Positions 1-8,364 of a stretch of 41,449 nt of DNA are shown here, piece after piece. The notes below the pieces were generated by a model. It had not been told where the DNA came from. It made no database searches and saw only the letters and a program-made list of their open reading frames with translations. The position numbers and the translations under genes were made by a program. Position 1 is the first letter of the stretch; every line of letters begins with the position of its first letter. Origin of the DNA: JAAYUD01 sp041907665 (GTDB lineage Bacteria > Bacteroidota > Bacteroidia > Bacteroidales > Bacteroidaceae); the NCBI GenBank assembly GCA_041907665.1, contig JAYRGW010000030.1:1-41449 (forward strand). The letters are read 5' to 3'.

Positions 1-124
1 CCTTTTCATGGCTAGACAATAACAGAAGGCTCTGTCGAAACTATGAACTCACTTTTGATTCGGCAGAAGAAATGGTCAAAATCGCTGCGATAAGATTATT
101 ATTGAATAAAATTTAAACAGGCTC
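1..124 (+). mobile_element. IS5-type insertion sequence, right end (cut by window edge)
   Basis: The first 116 bases encode the C-terminus of a DDE transposase. Eight bases after the stop codon the sequence reads tttaaacaggctc (112-124) followed by TTA, which resembles the outer end of IS1031/ISL2-type IS5 elements that insert at TNA targets. That end assignment is from memory of the family. The left part of the element is outside the window, so the inverted repeat pair cannot be confirmed. Confidence 0.5.
3..116 (+). CDS. IS5-family transposase, C-terminal fragment
   Basis: An open frame enters from the window edge and gives 37 residues ending at TAA (114-116). It contains WLDNNRRLCRNYE followed by AEEMVKIAAIRLLLNKI. 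This W-L-x-N-x-R-R-L-x-x-x-Y-E block followed by a helix with I-A-x-I-R-L-x-L-N-K is the usual C-terminus of short IS5-type transposases (IS1031/ISL2 groups). The catalytic DDE residues lie upstream and are not visible, so intactness is unknown. The family call is from motif recognition. Confidence 0.75.
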   Translation, partial: FSWLDNNRRLCRNYELTFDSAEEMVKIAAIRLLLNKI

Positions 125-207
125 TTAAAAGAGTCGAAATAAAAGGCGGAAATTCACGATAAATAAATCTCTTTTAAGTAGTCAAAACGACATATGCCCC
201 TAAAAAT

Positions 208-249
208 GTTGACGTCCATACGTTTTTTTGAAAACGTATGGACGTCAAC
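208..249 (-). terminator. Perfect 19-bp inverted repeat, possible minus-strand terminator
   Basis: Arms 208-226 and 231-249 are exact reverse complements (core gacgtccatacg) around a 4-nt loop. Read on the minus strand the hairpin is followed by ATTTTTAGG, a short T run as in an intrinsic terminator. It begins 8 bp downstream of the stop of the 62-codon minus-strand frame 257-445. Alternatives are a protein-binding palindrome or an IS-related repeat. Confidence 0.45.
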
Positions 250-492
250 GGAAAAACTAACATACGACGATTTTGCAATATATGGAAGACCCTTTCAAAG
301 ATTTAGTCTTTAAATAGTGACTGTATCTTACAAGATTCTGATTTTGTAGCATACATACCCCATTTACATAGAAACTCGCTATTTGATAGATAGTTATCTT
401 GAAGTCGTTTTCCGGAACGTAATTCGAGATGAACATTTGTTGCAATACTGATACTTTCTTATCCCATATAGAGGGTGTGCTTCACGTTTTCA

Positions 493-500
493 TATTTTTG
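493..500 (+). promoter_or_regulatory. Possible Bacteroidetes -7 box (TATTTTTG)
   Basis: The sequence is an exact TAnnTTTG match 13 bp before the nested inverted repeat at 513-601. No TTTG is visible at the -33 position, and such octamers occur by chance in AT-rich DNA. It is listed because of its position in front of a structured, non-coding element. Confidence 0.25.
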
Positions 501-512
501 TACTTCAGTCTC

Positions 513-601
513 GAAAAATGATAACTACGAACTCAAAAATTCGTAGTTATGAAAATTTATTTTTGTCATTATAAAAATAAATTTTCATAGTTATCATTTT
601 C
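513..601. repeat. Nested inverted-repeat element (three competing stems)
   Basis: Three stems are visible. Hairpin 1 pairs 521-531 with 540-550 (11 bp, perfect, loop 8). Hairpin 2 pairs 551-564 with 573-586 (14 bp, perfect, loop 8). An outer stem pairs 515-527 with 588-600 (13 bp). Hairpin 1 and the outer stem share 521-527, so they are mutually exclusive. No coding frame fits. It could be a MITE-like remnant, a small structured RNA or a cruciform-forming site. The sequence alone does not decide. Confidence 0.6.
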
Positions 602-960
602 TCATTGTATATCAATGTGTTACTCGCTACCTATTTATCCCTTTGTACTGATTCAGTTTACATTTGTCCATTGAATTGATAATAAAATGCCCTCTGGAGT
701 ATGCCTATGGCCTTGTATGGATAAGAAAGTATCAGAATATTCAAAGATGTTCATTTTATGCGGTTTATGAAAGTGTAAGCGGTGTTTAATATATTGTCTA
801 TTAGTTATATATGGCGTAAAAATGGGTGTGCGGTATTTAGCTCCTTGCACTGCTTTGTCTTTCGTTCATTGCCTCTTATTTTGCCTGTTTGGATATCATG
901 GTTGCGATTATTCATCGTATGATGTTAAAGCTAGTCAATGCATAAATATATGGAGCCGTT

Positions 961-1666
961 TTATGTAATATCAGTAAAAATGGTCGCATTTTCGGCTTTG
1001 GCGAGAATGTATCCTGCAGGAGTCATATCTTCTTCGAATAATGTTCGTTTTAACTTGTTTATCATGTCTTTTTTGTCGGATCCGAATACTGGAATAAAGA
1101 GGGGAGTATGGTTTAAAATAAAGGTTCCCGTCATCGTTACTCTGTATTGTTCGCTTATCGGATGTTTCGAAACGGTATAAAGTTTGTCATCGTTCAGCAA
1201 CGCAAGATTGTTTGGAAATATAGAGGCAGTATGTGCGTCAGTACCTATACCTAAAATAATGGCGTCAAAGTGAGGTATATCCTTTTGTTTGGAAAGTTCC
1301 TTTTTTACCAGATTAGAGTAATACACAGATTCTTCGAGAGGAGGATTTTCTCCTCGAATGCGAAAGATGTGCGTAGGCTCAATATTCAGAGGCGTAAACA
1401 ACAACTGGTTGGCATGTAGGTAGTTGCTTTCTTCGTCGGTGGGAGGAACACATCGTTCGTCTACCCAATAAAAGCGGAGCTTGTTCCAATCTATTTCGTT
1501 AGCATATTCTTTTGTCCACAGATTGAACATTTGTTTGGCTGTATTCCCCCCCCGACAGTGCCAGATGAAAACTCTCGCCCGGAGTTTTCTTCAAGATCAT
1601 TTGTTTCAATTCGTTTGTCATTGCATGTAGAGCAATGGTCGAATCTGCGTAACTTTTTAGAATCAT
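961..1666 (-). pseudogene. pgl: 6-phosphogluconolactonase, frameshifted in a G8 run
   Basis: Pgl hydrolyses 6-phosphogluconolactone, the second step of the oxidative pentose phosphate pathway. The N-terminal frame starts at ATG 1664-1666, 4 nt after the zwf stop. It reads MILKSYADSTIAL and then HLALSGG before hitting a run of eight G (minus strand; C8 at 1546-1553). Removing one G continues directly as N-T-A-K-Q-M-F-N-L-W in the downstream frame, which then runs open to 961 with WVDERCVPPTDEESNY, FDAIILGIGTDAHTASIFP and the usual C-terminus. The whole is about 234 codons, normal for the family. As written the protein would be truncated soon after the G run. A homopolymer sequencing error, a true mutation, or slipped-strand phase variation are all possible. 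It is the last gene of gnd-zwf-pgl. Confidence 0.85.
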
Positions 1667-1670
1667 ATGC

Positions 1671-3143
1671 CTATTTATTATCCAATTCGCATGTCCATGT
1701 TTCTTTGGGAATACTCAATATTCTCCTTTCTGTAGGTCCATCTTCTCCTTCATTGTATGAGAAGATTCCTTTTTCACCCTTTTCCTTCCAATATTTCAAT
1801 ATCGGATCGATAATGCTCCAACTAGCTTCTAATGCGTCACTGCGTGCATAGAGGGTCGAATCTCCCAACATTGCATCTAGTAACAACCGTTCGTAGGCAT
1901 CGGGTAGGCTTTCGGATGACAGCGAGTCGTAGCGAAAGTCCATACCTACTTGTCGTACTGTGAATCCTGCTCCCGGAACTTTCAATCCGAATTTTATTGA
2001 AATGCTTTCGTCCGGTTGAATCCGAATGACGAGTTTATTGCACGAAGATCCGGAACATTGACCTATAAACAGTTGTTGCGGAGTCGATTTGAAATTTATT
2101 ACGATCTCGGATGTCTTTTCGGACATCTTCTTGCCGGTTACAATGTAGAATGGTACACCGCTCCACCGCCAGTTGTCAATGTACATTTTCATGGCAACAT
2201 AAGTTTCCGTATTTGACGTCGGAGAAACATCCTGTTCGTTGCGATAGTCTTGATATTGCCCTCTCACTATTAAAGAATTCATTTCTTTTTCGGAATAAGC
2301 GTGTAAAGAGCGGAATACTTTTACTATTTCATCGCGTATTCTTTCAGGGTCGAACGAAGAAGGTGGTTCCATTGCGGCAAACGCCATTAGCTGCATCAAG
2401 TGGTTTTGAATCATGTCGCGTAGTGCACCTGCTCCGTCATAGTATTTGCCTCTCTTTTCAACACCGAGTTTCTCTGTTGCGCTTATTTCGACAGAATCGA
2501 TGTAATTGCGGTTCCATAAAGGTTCGAAGATGCCATTCGAGAATCTAAGTACCAAGATGTTTTGGACTGTCTCTTTGCCTAGATAGTGATCTATGCGATA
2601 AATTTGTTTTTCTTGGAAAATGCGTGATAAGTGTTTATTCAAACGTTGTGCCGAATCCAGACTGGTACCAAAAGGCTTTTCTACAATAATTCTTCTCCAT
2701 CCGTCATGAGTCTTTGTTACGTTCAATCCATTTTCTTTTAAGAACGTAGGGATTCGCTCGTACATGATGGGAGGCGTAGCCAAATAGTAAAGAATACGGT
2801 CTTCTAGTTTTTCTTGTTGTTGCAGGAGGTCTATTTTCTCTTTAAGTTTGTCATAGTCCGAAGAGTCGTTAGAGTCGAAAGAAAGGTAGAATACTCGCTT
2901 TAGAAAAGAATCGATCAACGCTGGGCTACAGATCTTATTTTTCAACTCTTCGAGTAGATGATCCCTCATTAGTAGACGGTATTCTTCGTCAGTATGCTGC
3001 GTACGGGCTGCCCCCAAGATGCAGAAGTTATGCGGCAACAATAGTTTCTGGTGAAGAACGAAAACTCCGGGCAACAGTTTGCGGGCCGTCAGATCGCCCG
3101 AAGCGCCGAAAATAACCAAAAGTTGGCTATCTACTTTATTCAT
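1671..3143 (-). CDS. zwf: Glucose-6-phosphate 1-dehydrogenase
   Basis: Oxidises glucose-6-phosphate to 6-phosphogluconolactone, reducing NADP+. It is cytosolic and the entry step of the oxidative pentose phosphate pathway. The 490-residue length is typical. The N-terminal nucleotide-binding motif is GASGDLTARKL (residues 13-23). The active-site signature RIDHYLGKE lies mid-protein and IVEKPFG precedes it. The start is ATG at 3141-3143, preceded on the minus strand by a good Shine-Dalgarno AGGAGGG (3151-3157). It lies 19 nt downstream of the gnd stop and its own stop is 4 nt from the pgl start, so the three genes form one operon. No defect was seen. Confidence 0.96.
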   Translation of the reverse strand: MNKVDSQLLVIFGASGDLTARKLLPGVFVLHQKLLLPHNFCILGAARTQHTDEEYRLLMRDHLLEELKNKICSPALIDSFLKRVFYLSFDSNDSSDYDKLKEKIDLLQQQEKLEDRILYYLATPPIMYERIPTFLKENGLNVTKTHDGWRRIIVEKPFGTSLDSAQRLNKHLSRIFQEKQIYRIDHYLGKETVQNILVLRFSNGIFEPLWNRNYIDSVEISATEKLGVEKRGKYYDGAGALRDMIQNHLMQLMAFAAMEPPSSFDPERIRDEIVKVFRSLHAYSEKEMNSLIVRGQYQDYRNEQDVSPTSNTETYVAMKMYIDNWRWSGVPFYIVTGKKMSEKTSEIVINFKSTPQQLFIGQCSGSSCNKLVIRIQPDESISIKFGLKVPGAGFTVRQVGMDFRYDSLSSESLPDAYERLLLDAMLGDSTLYARSDALEASWSIIDPILKYWKEKGEKGIFSYNEGEDGPTERRILSIPKETWTCELDNK

Positions 3144-3162
3144 AACATTACCCTCCTATTAT

Positions 3163-4614
3163 TTAAGCATTATAAGTACCGGAAGCTGTATCGCCACCTT
3201 TGCCTGTCCAATTGGTATGAAAGAATTTTCCACGAATGGTATCGGTCCTTTCATAAGTGTGAGCTCCGAAGAAATCTCGTTGGGCTTGAATCAAATTGGT
3301 AGGAAGATGGAGCGTGCGTAAACCGTCGAAATACGTAAGAGCTGCACTCATTGCAGGCAATGGAATTCCACTCATGAGTCCGTCGGTTATCACTTTGCGC
3401 CATGATGCCAAAGATGCTTTTATTTGAGAAGCAAAGAATGAATCGAATAATAGATTTTCCAGATCTGCATTCTCTAGATAAGCGTTTGTTATTTTTTGTA
3501 AGAATGTCGAACGAATGATGCATCCGTTGCGCCATATTCGAGCAATAGCACCTAAATTCAAAGTCCATCCATAGTGCTTGGATGCACTATACATTAGTGA
3601 GAAACCTTGAGCATACGAAACTATTTTGGCTGCATATAGCGCTTGGCGTACATCTTCCACCGATAGTGAAGTGCCTTGTTTGGGAGTGTCCGGATATATT
3701 TCCGAAGCTTTCATACGATCGTTGATAAGTGCTGAAAGGGATCGTGCATGGACGGCTTCCGTAATAAGAGTCATTGGATTGCTCTCGTTGAGTGCTGTTA
3801 TAGCACTCCATTTGCCGGTGCCTTTTTGCCCAGCAACGTCTAAAATATGATCGATTAAAGGAGAACCGTCGGATTCACGATAACGAAAAATCTGAGCTGT
3901 AATTTGTATCAGAAAGCTGTTCAATTCACCTTTGTTCCAATCTTCGAATATGTGTGCCAAATGGTCGTTGTCTAATCCCATGCGATGTTTCATTAGTGCA
4001 TAAGACTCGGCAATGAGTTGCATGTCACCATATTCTATGCCATTGTGTACGGTCTTTACAAAATGTCCTGCAGAACCTGATCCCATCCATTCGCAACAGG
4101 GAGATCCATCGTCTATTTTCGCTGAAATATTTTGGAATATTTCTTTTACTATCGGCCATGCTTCGACAGAGCCGCCGGGCATAATAGAGGGACCGTGCAA
4201 TGCTCCTTCTTCTCCTCCCGATATACCTGTGCCTACGAAATAGATGCCTTTCTCCTCCAAGCTCTTCACTCTACGGTCTGTGTCGTGAAAATCAGAGTTA
4301 CCTCCGTCTATAATAACATCTCCTTTGGATAGATATGGAAGTAATTGCTCTATTAATTCATCGACAGGACTTCCCGATTTTACCATCATCATTATTTTGC
4401 GGGGGGAGGTCACCGATTGCACCAATTGTTCGATGGAATGTGTGCCGATAAACTTTTTATTTTTACCTCGACCGTTGATAAAACGATCGACTATACCTTC
4501 TTCTCCTAATACGCTACGGTTGTATACCGCTACCGTATAACCTTTGCTCTCTATATTGAGAGCTAAATTTTCGCCCATTACGGCTAAGCCTATTAATCCT
4601 ATGTCTGCTTTCAT
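3163..4614 (-). CDS. gnd: 6-phosphogluconate dehydrogenase (decarboxylating)
   Basis: Converts 6-phosphogluconate to ribulose-5-phosphate and CO2 with NADP+ reduction. The frame gives 483 residues from the chosen start M-K-A-D-I-G-L-I-G. The Rossmann motif GLAVMGENLALN is at the N-terminus, IIDGGNSDFHDT and GISGGEEGALHGPSIMPGG are the substrate-binding blocks, and the C-terminal helical half is complete. An ATG 27 bp further up (4641) is in frame. However, the probable -7 box at 4644-4651 would place the transcript start near 4638, downstream of that ATG, and the family normally begins at the Rossmann strand. First gene of gnd-zwf-pgl. Confidence 0.95.
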   Translation of the reverse strand: MKADIGLIGLAVMGENLALNIESKGYTVAVYNRSVLGEEGIVDRFINGRGKNKKFIGTHSIEQLVQSVTSPRKIMMMVKSGSPVDELIEQLLPYLSKGDVIIDGGNSDFHDTDRRVKSLEEKGIYFVGTGISGGEEGALHGPSIMPGGSVEAWPIVKEIFQNISAKIDDGSPCCEWMGSGSAGHFVKTVHNGIEYGDMQLIAESYALMKHRMGLDNDHLAHIFEDWNKGELNSFLIQITAQIFRYRESDGSPLIDHILDVAGQKGTGKWSAITALNESNPMTLITEAVHARSLSALINDRMKASEIYPDTPKQGTSLSVEDVRQALYAAKIVSYAQGFSLMYSASKHYGWTLNLGAIARIWRNGCIIRSTFLQKITNAYLENADLENLLFDSFFASQIKASLASWRKVITDGLMSGIPLPAMSAALTYFDGLRTLHLPTNLIQAQRDFFGAHTYERTDTIRGKFFHTNWTGKGGDTASGTYNA

Positions 4615-4643
4615 AATCTTTGTAATAAATGAATCTGACAATA

Positions 4644-4651
4644 CAAAAATA
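4644..4651 (-). promoter_or_regulatory. Probable -7 box of the gnd-zwf-pgl operon
   Basis: The minus strand reads TATTTTTG, an exact TAnnTTTG match, 29 bp upstream of the gnd start at 4614. A clear TTTG -33 element is not visible. The box supports choosing 4614 over 4641 as the gnd start. Confidence 0.5.
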
Positions 4652-4684
4652 GCCTTTACGAAAGTATATTAAAATAACCATTCT

Positions 4685-4740
4685 TCCCTTATATATGGCA
4701 ATTTCTCTTATTTTCGATAAAAGTGAGTATATATAAGGGA
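4685..4740. terminator. Inverted repeat between menB and gnd, possible terminator
   Basis: Arms 4685-4696 (tcccttatatat) and 4729-4740 are perfect 12-bp reverse complements, and the 32-nt interior contains further near-complementary sequence (around 4705-4726), so one long hairpin is possible. It starts 17 nt after the menB stop on the minus strand. It lacks an obvious T tract, so it may act as an RNA 3'-end stabiliser rather than a classical terminator. Confidence 0.45.
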
Positions 4741-4757
4741 ATAATGGATCTATTGTA

Positions 4758-5582
4758 TCAAGGAAATTTCGGATACTGTTTGAAGTCCGGTTTGCGCTTC
4801 TCTAGAAAAGCATCTTTTCCTTCTTGTGCTTCGTCGGTGAGATAGTAGAGTAAAGTAGCATCTCCTGCCAGTTCTTGAATACCTGCTTGCCCGTCAAGTT
4901 CAGCATTGAGACCGGCTTTTATCATTCGAAGAGCTAGCGGACTGAGCTGCATCATTTCCTCGGCCCATGCCACGTATTCGTCTTCCAGTTGATCCAATGG
5001 GACAACTTTATTGACCAATCCCATATCAAGTGCTTCTTGGGCATTGTACTTGCGGCAGAGAAACCATATTTCACGAGCTTTCTTTTGTCCTACTATACGT
5101 GCCAGATAGGATGCTCCGAAGCCTGCATCAAAGCTTCCTACGCGTGGTCCCGTTTGTCCGAATATGGCATTCTCGGAAGCAATGGAAAGGTCGCAAACTA
5201 CATGCAATACATGACCTCCACCAATCGCAAATCCGTTGACTGCAGCAATAACGGGTTTCGGTATGCTGCGTATTTGTTTCTGTACATCAAGTACGCTGAG
5301 GCGAGGCACTCCGTCTTTACCGATATATCCACCCCGTCCTTTTACATTTTGATCTCCACCCGAGCAAAATGCCTTATCTCCGGCGCCTGTCAGTACAATG
5401 ACATTGATGTCTTGGTTCTCGCGACAGATGCTCATGGCATTGCCCATTTCGGCTGTTGTTGTCGGAGTAAAGGCATTGCGATAGCGTTCACGATTGATCG
5501 TGATGCGGGCAATTCCATTGTAGAATTCGAAAAGTATGTCTTCGTATTCTTTTATGGTTTTCCATTCTCTTTTTGTTGACAT
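4758..5582 (-). CDS. menB: 1,4-dihydroxy-2-naphthoyl-CoA synthase
   Basis: Crotonase-fold enzyme that cyclises o-succinylbenzoyl-CoA to DHNA-CoA in menaquinone synthesis. The 274-residue length is normal. The N-terminal YEDILFEFYNGIARITINR, the oxyanion-hole block AFCSGGDQNVKG, the loop GFAIGGGHVLHVVCD and the active-site GQTGPRVGSFDAGFG are all present and characteristic of MenB rather than of other crotonases. The C-terminus ends KPDFKQYPKFP as in Bacteroidetes MenB. Five nt separate it from menD. A Shine-Dalgarno-like AGGAG sits just before the ATG. It is the last men gene visible; menC and menE do not follow. Confidence 0.96.
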   Translation of the reverse strand: MSTKREWKTIKEYEDILFEFYNGIARITINRERYRNAFTPTTTAEMGNAMSICRENQDINVIVLTGAGDKAFCSGGDQNVKGRGGYIGKDGVPRLSVLDVQKQIRSIPKPVIAAVNGFAIGGGHVLHVVCDLSIASENAIFGQTGPRVGSFDAGFGASYLARIVGQKKAREIWFLCRKYNAQEALDMGLVNKVVPLDQLEDEYVAWAEEMMQLSPLALRMIKAGLNAELDGQAGIQELAGDATLLYYLTDEAQEGKDAFLEKRKPDFKQYPKFP

Positions 5583-5587
5583 ATCTC

Positions 5588-7252
5588 CTAGTGTTTTAGT
5601 TGATGATAATAATCTTTTAAAAGTTTCACATCCGTAGCGGCATCAGTCCATACTTCCATTAATATAGGTTTGTCAGAAGTGTGGTTTGCCGTGAATGGTT
5701 TAATATTCTGTTCAAGTGAAGTTGCGTCGTTGATGCAAATATATTCAAACCCTCTCTCTTCGGCCCATCCCCTGGCCGAAGTAGTGTGAGTAGCTGTGAT
5801 GGCACGACGCGAACTTGTTGTCATATCGAGTCCTGGAAGCGAATGAAATATTTCTCCACTACCATTATTGAGCAACAAAATTCGGATATTGGAACTGTAA
5901 TTGTTGTTCCATAGCGCATTCATATCATAAAAGAAACTGAGGTCTCCTATAATGATAAAGTTCAGTTGCTTTGGGTTGGCAGAGGCGTAGCCAATCGCAG
6001 TAGAAAGTGAACCTTCTATGCCGTTTATGCCGCGGTTGCAACAAACTGTCATAGGTGATGGTATTTTAAATAACTGGGCATAGCGTACAGTCGAACTATT
6101 GGCCAAATGAAGTATACTGTCTTTGGGTAGATGATGTATGAGTGCTGCAATTGCCGACATCTCGGAATAGGCAAATGTAGGCTCTGGTATTGTCCGACAT
6201 ATTTCTCGCCATTTGTTCGCATAGCCAGTTGAATGTTTATCGGTAGCAACCGATAGTAATCGGATAAAGTCACTTGTATTTTGTTCGACAGCAACGGTAA
6301 GAGAGCAAAATACATCTGCAATCGCACCGTTGGGTGATACATGGATATGTTCTTTTGGTGGATTGCTGCGAAGATATTGTTTCAATCTTTTAGATACAAT
6401 ATGACCGCCGAGGGTAATGACTACATCCGGCGCCATTGTTTCTTTCTCTTCTGCTGTCATGGCGTAGAGCGCAGTGTCGAAGTTCCGAATCAATTTGTCA
6501 TTCTTGATACTATTGCACAAGTGCTCGGCAAACCACGTATATTGTTCGAATAATGAGCTGGGGTAGCCCTCTTGTAGAGAAAGAAGTTCGTTGTCTTGTC
6601 CGGCAATAATCAGAATTTTCTCGTATCGGCAACACTCTCTTATATAATCCTCCAACTTTTTCGAGTGTTCAAGTGCACTGAAACGTTTGATGGTTCTTAC
6701 TTTAGGGAGCTCTTGCGTATTGAATTCGAATAGTGGTTCCGAAAGAGGAATGTTTATGTGCACCGGACCGTATTCGTGAAAATGTGTATCGAGTATAGCC
6801 TCGTTGATCAGTCTGTTACAATGCCACTCATCTTCTGTCGTATGTATTTCGGGTAGATTGACAGACTTCTTTACTAATGTGCCGAATACATTCGGTTGAG
6901 GCAGCGTTTGTCCGTCCATCTGTCCGATCCATGCTGCGGGTCGGTCTGCTGTGATAACGACTAGCGGAATGCGTTGATAAAAAGCTTCGGACACAGCGGG
7001 CTGTAAATTGAGTACTGCCGAACCGGAAGTGCAGCATACGGCAACTACTGTGTTCAGCCTTAAAGCAAGGCCTATGGCAAAGAAGCCGGCACTCCGTTCG
7101 TCGGTAACCGTATAGCATTTAAAATCTTCACAGTTGGTCAACGTATGTACGATGGGAGCGTTACGACTGCCTGGACATACCACTATCTGTGTGATGTTGT
7201 GTGCCTTAAGCAGTGCAACCAGCTGTAGAATGTTTTTCTTATCCGAATACAT
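5588..7252 (-). CDS. menD: 2-succinyl-5-enolpyruvyl-6-hydroxy-3-cyclohexene-1-carboxylate (SEPHCHC) synthase
   Basis: Thiamine-diphosphate enzyme joining 2-oxoglutarate-derived succinic semialdehyde to isochorismate, with loss of CO2. The 554-residue length fits the family. The N-terminal half has VVCPGSRNAPIVHTL and the glutamate-containing TVTDERSAGFFAIGLAL that activates the cofactor. The C-terminal half has GDLSFFYDMNALWN, the Mg/ThDP-binding G-D-L-S-x25-N region. It lies between menF (5 nt gap) and menB (5 nt gap), so translation is likely coupled across the operon. No anomaly was seen. Confidence 0.95.
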   Translation of the reverse strand: MYSDKKNILQLVALLKAHNITQIVVCPGSRNAPIVHTLTNCEDFKCYTVTDERSAGFFAIGLALRLNTVVAVCCTSGSAVLNLQPAVSEAFYQRIPLVVITADRPAAWIGQMDGQTLPQPNVFGTLVKKSVNLPEIHTTEDEWHCNRLINEAILDTHFHEYGPVHINIPLSEPLFEFNTQELPKVRTIKRFSALEHSKKLEDYIRECCRYEKILIIAGQDNELLSLQEGYPSSLFEQYTWFAEHLCNSIKNDKLIRNFDTALYAMTAEEKETMAPDVVITLGGHIVSKRLKQYLRSNPPKEHIHVSPNGAIADVFCSLTVAVEQNTSDFIRLLSVATDKHSTGYANKWREICRTIPEPTFAYSEMSAIAALIHHLPKDSILHLANSSTVRYAQLFKIPSPMTVCCNRGINGIEGSLSTAIGYASANPKQLNFIIIGDLSFFYDMNALWNNNYSSNIRILLLNNGSGEIFHSLPGLDMTTSSRRAITATHTTSARGWAEERGFEYICINDATSLEQNIKPFTANHTSDKPILMEVWTDAATDVKLLKDYYHQLKH

Positions 7253-7257
7253 AGACT

Positions 7258-8364
7258 TTACAATTTAGGATTGATGAGCCGCCTCATTGTCTGTAGCTTG
7301 TTTTCTGTTTCTTGCCATTCTTCTTCTTTAGTTGAAGAGGCTAGTAATCCACCGCCTGCATACAGGGTGATGTTGTTGTTATTGATATTCATGCACCGTA
7401 AATTGACGTATAGGTCAGTGTGCTCGGTGGTATCAAACCACCCTATGAACCCCGAATAGTAACTTCTGTCGTAACCTTCGTTATCGGCGATGAATTGATA
7501 TGCTTTTTCTTTTGGCAATCCGCATACAGCGGGAGTAGGGTGTAACATCTTGAGCATTTTGCACACTTCTGATGTGTCGTGTAGTGTAAAATGGAACTCG
7601 GTTTTGAGGTGAGACAAACTACCTGCATAGGCAGGATAAGGACCTTGCTCCAGATAAATGATATCATTCAATATTAATATCCGTCGGATATACGATGCAA
7701 CAAAACTTTGTTCCTTGCGGTTTTTTTCATTCCATTCTTCGGGTAGTTTGCCTTCTTGAAGCGCTTGAGTTCCGGCCAATGCCACAGTGCTCCATTGTTT
7801 TGATCCGCCAGATAGAAGAATCTCGGGAGAAGAGCCTATCCAAATGCCGGTTTGTGGTGTATAACACAAATAGATGAAAGAGTGGATATATTTGCTGCAA
7901 GCCTTATAAAAAATATCAGCAGGAGATATTGTGTCGTTGTAATACGAGGTAGCCGAGCGTGATAATACGAGTTTGTCAAACTCCTTTTTCTGCAAGGCAT
8001 CGATGAAAATATCGAAGCGATCGGAGTACGATTCAGAACAGAGGCACTGATCGGGAATATCGTTTGACAATTCTTTGGCGGCTTCAAAATCGGGCTTTTC
8101 GTTATTGCATAATGTTATAATATCGTTGCCGCTGTGAGGCTCTATGAGTACTATTGGGTGTGAAGCATCTACTTTAAACGGGGCAATGACAAATCCCTGT
8201 TTTCCTTGTAGCTTGTCGATATCGTCTAGCAATTTGATGTTATCGGTAGATTGTTTCACGATATGAAATACTCGTTCGCCGGGTACTCGCCATGCGGCAA
8301 ACGATTGATGTCTTTTGAGCAGATGCTCTATAATGGTATGGTTGTTTTGTTTTCCTTTGTTCAT
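7258..8364 (-). CDS. menF: Isochorismate synthase
   Basis: Chorismate-binding enzyme making isochorismate, the first committed step of menaquinone synthesis. It has 368 residues from the chosen start M-N-K-G-K-Q at 8364. That ATG overlaps the stop of the upstream fusion gene as ATGA, a translational-coupling arrangement, so the longer in-frame start at 8442 was rejected. Motifs include LAGTQALQEGKLP, the catalytic-region LHPTPAVCGLPKEKAYQFI and YDRSYYSGFIGWFD, all typical of MenF/EntC. The product feeds MenD, encoded immediately downstream. Assignment to menaquinone rather than siderophore synthesis rests on this neighbourhood. Confidence 0.93.
   Translation of the reverse strand: MNKGKQNNHTIIEHLLKRHQSFAAWRVPGERVFHIVKQSTDNIKLLDDIDKLQGKQGFVIAPFKVDASHPIVLIEPHSGNDIITLCNNEKPDFEAAKELSNDIPDQCLCSESYSDRFDIFIDALQKKEFDKLVLSRSATSYYNDTISPADIFYKACSKYIHSFIYLCYTPQTGIWIGSSPEILLSGGSKQWSTVALAGTQALQEGKLPEEWNEKNRKEQSFVASYIRRILILNDIIYLEQGPYPAYAGSLSHLKTEFHFTLHDTSEVCKMLKMLHPTPAVCGLPKEKAYQFIADNEGYDRSYYSGFIGWFDTTEHTDLYVNLRCMNINNNNITLYAGGGLLASSTKEEEWQETENKLQTMRRLINPKL

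Larger units (their letters stand above)
117..960. other. Gene-poor stretch between the IS end and pgl
   Basis: About 840 bp without a recognisable gene. Two minus-strand open frames (257-445, 62 codons; 653-850, 65 codons, GTG start) match no family I recognise. The second has a stop directly upstream in its frame and looks like a remnant. The notable content is two inverted-repeat structures (208-249 and 513-601) and a plus-strand TAnnTTTG box at 493-500. No tRNA or known RNA was recognised. Confidence 0.6.

Noticed and set aside
653..850. 65-codon minus-strand frame (GTG start)
   Set aside because: An in-frame stop lies directly upstream, with no recognised relative and no promoter; probably a remnant or chance frame.
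2111..2548. 145-codon plus-strand frame inside zwf
   Set aside because: Antisense to an intact G6PD and cysteine/arginine-rich in the way of frame shadows.
4615..4641. Nine-residue N-terminal extension of gnd
   Set aside because: The probable -7 box places the transcript start downstream of this ATG and the family starts at the Rossmann strand.
7258..8364. MenF as a siderophore (EntC) gene
   Set aside because: The gene is embedded between the MenI-like fusion and menD in one operon, and no siderophore genes are near.
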